64,000 nucleotides of DNA from Artocarpus heterophyllus (taxonomy: Eukaryota; Streptophyta; Magnoliopsida; Rosales; Moraceae). The translations under genes were made by a program, and so were the position numbers. Each line of letters begins with the position of its first letter. Within the stretch, counting starts at the first letter, position 1. Under the pieces are notes generated by a model that ran no database searches, was not told the origin of the DNA, and was given only the letters and a program-made list of their open reading frames with translations. Positions 56,267 to 64,000 of this stretch are shown here, in pieces. The stretch lies in NCBI GenBank assembly GCA_025403435.1, contig CM046333.1:32075521-32139520 (forward strand), in the 5' to 3' direction.

Positions 56267-58421
56267 TGTCACGCCCCGGAGTACGGGAGGTGACGTGGCG
56301 GAATATTTAGATTAATTAAAAGAGAATTTAATTGAAATTAAGGGTTTAAAAATCCAATTAAGCAAGAAATAAAGAGATTTTTCCACCACATTTGATAAAG
56401 AATTTAAAATCATTAAACAAATAACAATAATTGAATAAAAACCGCGAATATGGGTTCCACAACCCACAACTTGTGCACACACATGGATCTGACAATATCA
56501 CAAATACAATTACAGTCCAAGTACAAATGAAGTTAAGTCTTACATGCCTTGATTAATAAATACAGATTGTAAATGAATTCTCCTATTGCTCCTGAGTTCG
56601 GTCCGAAGAATCTTCTCCAAACCTAAATGGGAAACCACCTAGAAGGGGGGGGGGGATTTAAAACAGATAAAACGTGAGCGAAAGGCTCAGTAGGACTAAG
56701 TTTTATAAAATAATTTAATGCAAAGAAACATAACATTATCAGGAGTTATACAAAAGGGAACTTGAATAAATAAATAAATAAATTGAGTAGAACCGTTCTG
56801 ACACATAACAGTCTACTCGTCAAATCAAAACACCAGTTTACATTTACCTAGGCAAACCATGAAATCACCACCGTAGTGGCCCAGCTGGGTTTCGGGACCT
56901 GCCCCCAAGGTCGATCACGACCCGATCTCTGATATGGCATCATGCCCATGTGGTTATTATCATTATCATTCAAAACCCAATTACCGAGTGTTGTCAATTA
57001 CATTCATTATGAAATTCATTTCATGTCACGGTATATAAAAATATAACCGATAAAACCATTTTCAAACAACCGTTGAAAACATTTTGATAGAAATCATTTT
57101 CAAGGCCAAATCATTTCAAAACCAGGCTACCAAAGAAATAGGATAGAAGTCCTACCTCAGTACTCGTGCCGGTACCCCACACCGTAATCCCGGTCCGCTA
57201 TACGTTAGCTCCACGGAACCACGAACAATCCTAGATACCAACTAAATCAATCAATATCTAGTTCGAAACATCCTATGTTACTAAATCATTTCATGATGTC
57301 CTAGTGTGCCATTTGTATCATTAAAATCATCCTATAAGGTTGGGATTTAAATCAGGGTTCAAAACAATGAAATCGGGTAAAAATCACAAAATTTTCCATG
57401 CCTCGGTCGGCCTGCCGGACGCCCTGCTTCGGCCTGCCGAACTGTACAGTTCGGCCTGCCGGAAGCAAAGTTCGGCCTGCCGAACATGTCCCCAGATTCG
57501 GCCTGCCGGTCGGAAGAACACCGGCCTGCCGATCATCACTCCGGCCTGCCGAACATGAACTTCGGCCTGCCGAACTGGGAAAATCCAGAAATCCCAGCCA
57601 CGGGTTTCTCGATCCCCAAAATCCAAATCTGAATTCCAACCTGTTTTTCTCAAATCCCAGGCATGAAAAACAACTATAATTGATAGAAAAACATTCCAGA
57701 ACATGTTTGTAATCATTTAAACAACATTTGAACTCAAAATCCTCAAAAATCCGAAAATGAGAAAAAGAGGAGAAAAATGAAAATCTTGAATCCAATCCGT
57801 TTTTCTTCAATCTAGGTTTAGATTCTAGTTGTTCTAAGCTCATTTAACACAAATCCACGGTTTTCTAAGCTAAAACAAACTTAGATTTCAAAAACACACA
57901 AAATCAAAAATTTTGTAAAAAGTTTAGAAATTTCGAATCTAACCTCGAATCGAAGCTTCAATCCGCGTTCTCGGTCGCCGAATCACGTCCCCGAGCTTCC
58001 TCCTTGCTGTTCCGAAGCTTGGATTCGAATGGAAATCAAAATTTTTTGAAGAAATTAGAGAGAGAGAGGGACTGCCGAGAGAGAGAGGAAAGAGAGAGAG
58101 AGAGAGCTCGTGAGAGTGAAGAGAGAGAGAGAAGAGAGAAATAAATAGAGAAAATCGGTGGGCGGTTTTACTGTGCGAAAACCATGTGCCGCCCACGGTT
58201 TTGCAAAACGGAGTATTTTTAACATTTTACAAATTGTTGTGTTTTAAAACTCAAAACATCATTTTAAATCAACAAGGAATCTTTTGAACACATCAATTTA
58301 ACAAAACAACCAAAAACTAAAAATCCAACCAAATAATCTAATTAAAGTTAAAACTTTAATTATGGCACACTAATTCATCATTTACATTACATTAATATTA
58401 AATAAATTTCGGGACGTTACA
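56267..58421 (-). repeat. 3' LTR of young chromovirus (2155 bp)
   Basis: The plus strand starts TGTCACGCCCCGG and ends CGGGACGTTACA. It contains a G11 run near 56,646, the best-preserved TTCGGCCTGCCGAA array (57,403-57,577) and a long (GA)n tract (58,050-58,140), CT-rich in the transcribed orientation, next to CTATTTATTT (minus). Confidence 0.93.
57403..57577 (+). repeat. TTCGGCCTGCCGAA array, eight well-preserved units
   Basis: Eight CGGCCTGCCG cores at about 20-29-bp spacing, most flanked as TTCGGCCTGCCGAAC or GGCCTGCCGGA. Each core is an inverted repeat (CGGC/GCCG or TTCGGC/GCCGAA) around CT. On the plus strand the motif lies in the part of the LTR away from the GA-rich tract. Confidence 0.95.
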
Positions 58422-58439
58422 GCTCTCCACCCCTAAAAG
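58422..58439 (-). promoter_or_regulatory. Polypurine tract of young chromovirus
   Basis: The minus strand reads CTTTTAGGGGTGGAGAGC directly before the 3' LTR start. Confidence 0.85.
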
Positions 58440-58469
58440 AAATTTCGTCCTCGAAATTTACAACTCATC

Positions 58470-61400
58470 TCAAAAATAAAACAAATGCGGATACAATTCC
58501 CGCATACTCGACTCTAATTCCCAAGTGGCTTCATCAACCCCGTGATGCTGCCACACGACCTTTACCAACGGTATCTCACGACGACGCAAGCTAATCACTT
58601 TTCGGTCAATGATCTGAATCGGCACTTCTTCGTACGTCGTATCCTCCTGAACCTGCACATCGCGAAACGATACTATCTTACCCTGCTCAGGTGGACACTT
58701 CCTAAGCATAGACACATGAAACACATCATGCACATGAGAAAGTTCGGGCGGAAGATCAAGCCGATAAGCGACCACACCAACACGCTGAGTGATCTCGAAC
58801 GGCCCAATATACCTCGGCGCGAGTTTCCCACTCACTCCGAACCGCATAGTTCCCTTACGAGGTGACACCCTCAAGAGAACAAAATCTCCAACCGCGAACT
58901 CTAAGGGTCTACGTCTCCTATCCGCGTAGCTCTTCTGCCGACTCTGAGCTGCTCTCAACCGATCCCGAATCACCGCGACTTTCTCGTTGCTGTCACGAAT
59001 CTCATCTGGCCCAAGAATAACTCTATCTTCCGGCTCGGCCCAACACACAGGTGACCGACACGGTCGCCCATACAATGCCTCAAATGGTGCCATACCGATA
59101 CTCGCCTGATAACTATTGTTGTACGAGAACTCCGCCAAATGCAAACATTGCTTCCAATTCCCGCCGAAGTCCAACGCACAAGCACGCAACATATCCTCGA
59201 GAACCTGAATAACCCGCTCAGACTGCCCATCAGTCTGAGGATGAAACGCCGTACTGAAGTTCAAATCTGTACCCAAAGCCTCCTGAAAACTCCTCCAGTA
59301 CTTAGCATTAAACCTGGTGTCTCGATCAGAGGTGATGGACAAAGGAACTCCATGCAACCTCACAATGTTCTGCATATACAACTCCCCGAGAATCTTCCTG
59401 GAACACGTCGACCTAAACGGAATGAAATGCGCCGATTTAGTCAACCTATCGACCACAACCCAAACTGCATCATGCCGCTACTCCGTCCTCGGCAAACCTG
59501 TGAGGAAATCCATCGTCACATGCTCCCATTTCCACCCTGGAATAGGAAGCGGCTGAAGCTGACCTGCAGGCTTCTGATGCTCAGCTTTCACCTGGAGACA
59601 CGTCGAACACTTGGCCACGTACTCGCGAACATCTTTCTTCATGCCTCTCCACCAATAGTGCCTCTTCAAATCACGATACATCTTGGTGCTCCCCGGATGA
59701 ATAGCAAACTGAAACCTATGAGCTTCATCTAGAACGGATTTCGTCACCTCGGCGATAACTGGAACTGCAAGACGCTCCCGAAAGTACAACGATCCATCTG
59801 CATGCACGCTCCATTCCTCGAACTGCTCCCCGTTCTGAATCCGCGACCAAATCCCCTGCAAATGTCGATCCTGCCACTGACCTTGCTTCACCATCCGAAC
59901 AAGAGCTGGAGTCGCTTCCACATGATACAACAAAACTCGATAACCGTCTTAATGATACTGTAGCCGATACTCGCTCACCGTTGCATCCCTGCTCCAGTCC
60001 TCAAAAATCAAACAAGCGAGAATCCCTGAAGACTTCCTGCTAAGCGCGTCCGCGACTACATTAGCTTTCCCAGGATGATACTGCAACGCGAAATCATAAT
60101 CCTCCATGTACTCCACCCATCTGCGCTGCCTCAGATTAAGATCCCTCTGAGTGAACAAATGCCTCAAACTCTTATGATCGGAAAAGACCTGAAACGATGC
60201 TCCATACAAGTAACATCTCCAAATCTTCAGCGCGTAGATCACCGCTGCAAGCTCTAAATCGTGAGTAGGATAATTCCGCTCGTGAGGTCGTAGCTGTCTC
60301 GATCCGTACGCAACCACACGTCCATGCTGCATCAACACGCATCCAAGTCCGCGCCCTGAAGCATCAGCATAAACCTCATACGGCTCGTCACTACTAGGAA
60401 TAACTAATACTGGAGCTGAAGTCAACCGGTTCTTCAATTCCTGAAAAGCAGACTCACAGTCTTCATCCCACTCAAACCTGACGTTTTTCCTGATCAACCT
60501 CGTCAACGGAGCTGCAATCTTCGAAAAGTCCTTTACAAATTTCCTGTAATATCCAGCAAGACCTAAGAAGCTGCGAATCTCTGCTACATTCCTTGGTCGT
60601 TCCCACTCCAATATAGCTTCAATCTTGGACGGATCCACTGAAATACCATGCTCCGAGATGACATGACCCAGAAATTTGACCTCAGTCAACCAGAACTCAC
60701 ACTTTTCCCTCCTAGCATACAACTGGTGCTCCCGCAAAGTCTGAAGCACGATCCGAAGATGCTGCTCATGCTCCTCCCATGTCTTAGAATACACAAGAAT
60801 ATCATCGATGAACACGATCACAAACTGATCCAGATATGGCCTAAATATCCTGTTCATCAAATCCATAAAAGCTGCTGGAGCATTCGTCAACCCGAAAGAC
60901 ATAACCAGAAACTCGAAGTGCCCATACCGAGTCCTAAAAGCTGTCTTGGGAATATCCTCTTCCTTGATTCTGAGCTGATGATAACCTGACCGCAAATCAA
61001 TCTTCGAGAAGTATCGCGAACCTCCCAACTGATCAAATAGCTCATCAATCCTAGGCAAAGGATACTTGTTCTTCACCGTAACACGATTCAACTGCCGATA
61101 ATCCACACATAACCTGAGAGTCCCATCGTGCTTCTTAGCGAACAAAACTGGTGCTCCCCACGGAGATGTGCTATTCCGAATATATCCATTATCAGCAAGC
61201 TCCTGAAGTTGCTTCCTCAATTCCTTCATTTCTGCCGGCGCCATCCGATAAGGTGCCATAGAAATCGGTGATGTCCCTGGAAACAACTCGATACCAAACT
61301 CAATCTCCCGATGCGGTGGTAACCCTGATAACTCGTCGGGGAAGACATCCTCGAACTCACCAACCACCGGAATCGCTACACTACTACTCGAAACATAGGG

Positions 61401-63062
61401 CTCGCAATCTAGATTGGCAAGAAAAGCAAAACAATCTAGATTCCTTCGCCCTCCTAAACATGACTTCATGAGACGCTCACTCATTAGCCAATCACCACCA
61501 CCCTGGTAAGTGATTACCGTCCCCCTATCAGACACTAGGGTCACTTTTCTAAGTTGGCAGTCCACAACTGCACTATACCTGGACAACCAGTCCATCCCTA
61601 AAATCACATCATAGGAACTCATGGGGAGTACAATCAAATCACTTTTCAAAATCTCATCCCCAATCTTTATTTTACAAGATTTACACATACAATTTACACA
61701 CACCCGCCCCAAGGGAGAAGTTATAACTAGGGGTTCATTAAACTCTTCTACTTCTAATCCCAAGGCATGTACAAAAGAATTCGAAATGAGAGAATGAGAG
61801 GCACCGGTATCAAATAAAACGCGAGCTAGAGATCTAGAAACCAAAACCATACCATCGACAACCGCGTTACCAATCTGAGAATCTGACCCTCCAGATGCCA
61901 TTGCATGAACCTGCACTGGCGCCTTCCCTTTTCCTCTACCGACATTGCTGGGTCCTGCATTACTCGGCCGATACTGCTGAGATGGAGATGACTGCACACT
62001 ACCTGTACTCGACGCTCTATACTGAGGAACACTGCGCTGAAAATACTGCGGCTGCTGCCCCCGTACCGAATATGAGAATTGCTGAGGAGAGAACTACGGA
62101 TACTGCAACTGCGGGTACTGCTGAGGCGGAGGTAGGGTCTGAGGCTGAGGCTGAGACTGACGACTAGCATCCTCCCCGGTCTGAGATCCAAGACGAGCAC
62201 TCCTGATCGGGCAATTCCTCTTGATGTGTCCGGGCTGCTGACAAAAATGACAATGAAAGCTGTAGGGGTTGCTGCGCCCGCTGCCAGACGAACTGCTACT
62301 GCCACTGGTCGCACCGCCTTGCTTGCCTTTCCCCGGAGCTGGACGACTACTAATGCTCTTCCTGCCACTCCTCTGCGGTCCTCCTGAAGCCTTGGCTCGA
62401 TCCTCACAATACTGCACGTAATCATTCTCCACGGAGATCGCCGACGACACAAGCTCTCCGAAACTCCTAAGCCGTAGAGCAACCAACTGCCGCCGAATAG
62501 GAGCCTTGAGTCCTTCCTGGAACTTGATGCATTTCTCGCGCTCCGATGCCACAGCTGATGGAGCAAACCTAGCCAACTCGCTAAACTTTGCCTCATACTC
62601 CCGAACTGATAGATCACCCTGCTGCAATCTATAAAACTCAGCTGCCTTCTGATCTCTATATCCCTGCAGAAAATACCGATCATAGAACAGATCCTCGAAC
62701 TTGTCCCAACCGATATCGCCACCGCGCTCCAGACGCTTAGTTTGTTTCCACCAGGTGTTAGCGCCACCCTCGAGCTTATACGCCGCAAACTCCACACGAT
62801 ACTCCTCAGGCACACCAAGAGTATCAAGATGCTTCAAGATCGAATCCAACCAATACTCTGCTAACTGCGGATCCCCATTGCCATCAAAAGTCGGAATAGA
62901 CGCCCGCCGAAATTCCTTAAAGAAGGCATGCCGACTACCAACACTGGAGTCTTCCGGTCTAGTCCTGGCTGCCATCTGCCGGAAAGCCGCAATCATAGAC
63001 CTCATCAGGCCCTCATCATTTCCGAACTCGGCGTCAGCTGTCGAACGACGTCTAGGTGCCAT
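58470..63062 (-). pseudogene. Chromovirus gag-pol, one frame with three stop codons
   Basis: Starts at ATG 63,062 (MAPRRRSTADAEFGND) and stays in one frame for 1530 codons. Gag has WWKQTKRLE and a CCHC knuckle (CHFCQQPGHIKRNC, residues 271-284). Protease is [15 protein letters not shown] has [13 protein letters not shown] and [10 protein letters not shown]. RNase H has [21 protein letters not shown] and VFSDHKSL. Integrase has an HHCC finger (AIHPGST..., AKCSTC), then D in TMDFLTGLP, D in SDRDTRF and E in TDGQSERV. The C-terminal tail (IDRKVISLRRREIPLVKVVW..., WELESSMRELYPHLF) resembles the Tekay-type chromodomain, which targets integration to chromatin. Only three TAG/TAA codons interrupt it: 62,094-62,096 (end of gag), 59,949-59,951 (after RNase H) and 59,478-59,480 (inside integrase). 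No frameshift was seen. Confidence 0.93.
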
Positions 63063-63152
63063 TCTCTCACTTCTGAAAACAAAATTTGGACTGTCAGAGG
63101 TATTTCATTGTCAAACCTATGTGTGCACAATTCCCAAGGTTCATAACCTTGA

Positions 63153-63164
63153 GCTCTGATACCA
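63153..63164 (-). promoter_or_regulatory. Primer-binding site of young chromovirus
   Basis: The minus strand reads TGGTATCAGAGC, three bases inside the 5' LTR. The gag ATG follows 90 bp later. Confidence 0.9.
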
Positions 63165-63167
63165 TTC

Positions 63168-64000
63168 TGTCACGCCCCGGAGTACGGGAGGTGACGTGGC
63201 GGAATATTTAGATTAATTAAAAGAGAATTTAATTGAAATTAAGGGTTTAAAAATCCAATTAAGCAAGAAATAAAGAGATTTTTCCACCACATTTGATAAA
63301 GAATTTAAAATCATTAAACAAATAACAATAATTGAATAAAAACCGCGAATATGGGTTCCACAACCCACAACTTGTGCACACACATGGATCTGACAATATC
63401 ACAAATACAATTACAGTCCAAGTACAAATGAAGTTAAGTCTTACATGCCTTGATTAATAAATACAGATTGTAAATGAATTCTCCTATTGCTCCTGAGTTC
63501 GGTCCGAAGAATCTTCTCCAAACCTAAATGGGAAACCACCTAGAAGGGGGGGGGAATTTAAAACAGATAAAACGTGAGCGAAAGGCTCAGTAGGACTAAG
63601 TTTTATAAAATAATTTAATGCAAAGAAACATAACATTATCAGGAGTTATACAAAAGGGAACTTGAATAAATAAATAAATAAATTGAGTAGAACCGTTCTG
63701 ACACAGAACAGACTACTCGTCAAATCAAAACACCAGTTTACATTTACCTAGGCAAACCATGAAATCACCACCGTAGTGGCCCAGCTGGGTTTCAGGACCT
63801 GCCCCCAAGGTCGATCACGACCCGATCTCTGATATGGCATCATGCCCATGTGGTTATTATCATTATCATTCAAAACCCAATTACCGAGTGTTGTCAATTA
63901 CATTCATTATGAAATTCATTTCATGTCACGGTATATAAAAATATAACCGATAAAACCATTTTCAAACAACCGTTGAAAACATTTTGATAGAAATCATTTT
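63168..64000 (-). repeat. 5' LTR of young chromovirus, cut by window end
   Basis: Starts TGTCACGCCCCGG (plus strand). The visible 833 bp are nearly identical to 56,267-57,100. The palindrome array would lie beyond the window edge. Confidence 0.93.

Larger units (their letters stand above)
56267..64000 (-). mobile_element. Young Tekay-like chromovirus, runs past window end
   Basis: The 3' LTR is 56,267-58,421. The PPT lies at 58,422-58,439 and gag-pol at 58,470-63,062. The PBS lies at 63,153-63,164, and the 5' LTR starts at 63,168 and is cut by the window edge. Over the 833 bp of the 5' LTR that can be seen, I count about five differences from the 3' LTR (G-run length near offset 380, two substitutions near offset 545, one near 625). 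That indicates recent insertion. The right target duplication is outside the window; the left flank is GTACT. It is the same family as 45,763-54,896. Confidence 0.93.

Noticed and set aside
57403..57577. CRISPR-like array (short repeats with variable spacers)
   Set aside because: Repeats are only 10-16 bp, spacing is irregular, and the setting is a plant LTR. CRISPR does not apply.
59139..59732. 197-codon open frame antisense to the chromovirus integrase
   Set aside because: It is the complement of the integrase coding sequence, with no independent motif.
61826..62827. 333-codon open frame in a second minus-strand frame over gag
   Set aside because: Serine/arginine/valine-rich shadow of the true gag frame, which carries the zinc knuckle.

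Overview
The window is repeat-dense plant nuclear DNA, most likely from a eudicot with a large genome. AT-rich sequence is packed with Ty1/copia and Ty3/gypsy LTR retrotransposons in nested insertions, with traces of CACTA-type DNA transposons, a MITE and a LINE-like remnant. I find no convincing intact host gene, no tRNA, no rRNA and no CRISPR. Every long reading frame with a recognisable relative belongs to a transposable element, and all are broken by stops, frameshifts or truncation.

Layout. 0.3-3.6 kb: decayed CACTA (Ptta/En-Spm type) transposase on the minus strand with its low-complexity upstream region. 4.2-5.1 kb: a 227-bp tandem duplication, then an LTR-like promoter remnant. 5.8-13.6 kb: an old Tat/Ogre-like gypsy element (minus strand) split by two solo LTRs, 6514-8547 (TSD GTTAT) and 9123-12645 (TSD AGTAC). 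15,992-16,499: a hairpin MITE with a 10-bp TSD. 17,552-23,041: a copia element whose left LTR is inverted, so both outer ends are U5 ends, flanked by a perfect TSD (CCATC). 23,076-31,165: a SIRE-like LTR plus gag, split by a second copia (23,721-30,587, minus), which is itself split by a solo LTR (about 24,907-26,826). 31,608-36,334: a third, Tnt1-like copia. 36,340-40,945: a second Tat-like pol fragment (plus) split by a 2.9-kb solo LTR (37,972-40,918, TSD CAATA). 40.9-45.7 kb: fragments of copia integrase/RT, a possible gypsy-type transposon protein, and an RNase H (LINE-like) remnant. 45,763-54,896: an old Tekay-like chromovirus. 56,267 to past the window end: a young element of the same family with nearly identical LTRs and a gag-pol broken only by three stop codons.

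The elements do not work together as a system; the window records successive insertion, solo-LTR formation and decay. The two signals most worth following are the copia with two U5 ends, which looks like an aberrant cDNA that was nevertheless integrated, and a short GC-rich quasi-palindrome (TTCGGCCTGCCGAA) that forms clustered arrays inside LTRs of unrelated families. One copia family carries an analogous but different palindrome array (GCGCCTAGGCGC) upstream of its TATA box. Coordinates of LTR ends come from reading terminal TG..CA, PBS/PPT and TSDs by eye.
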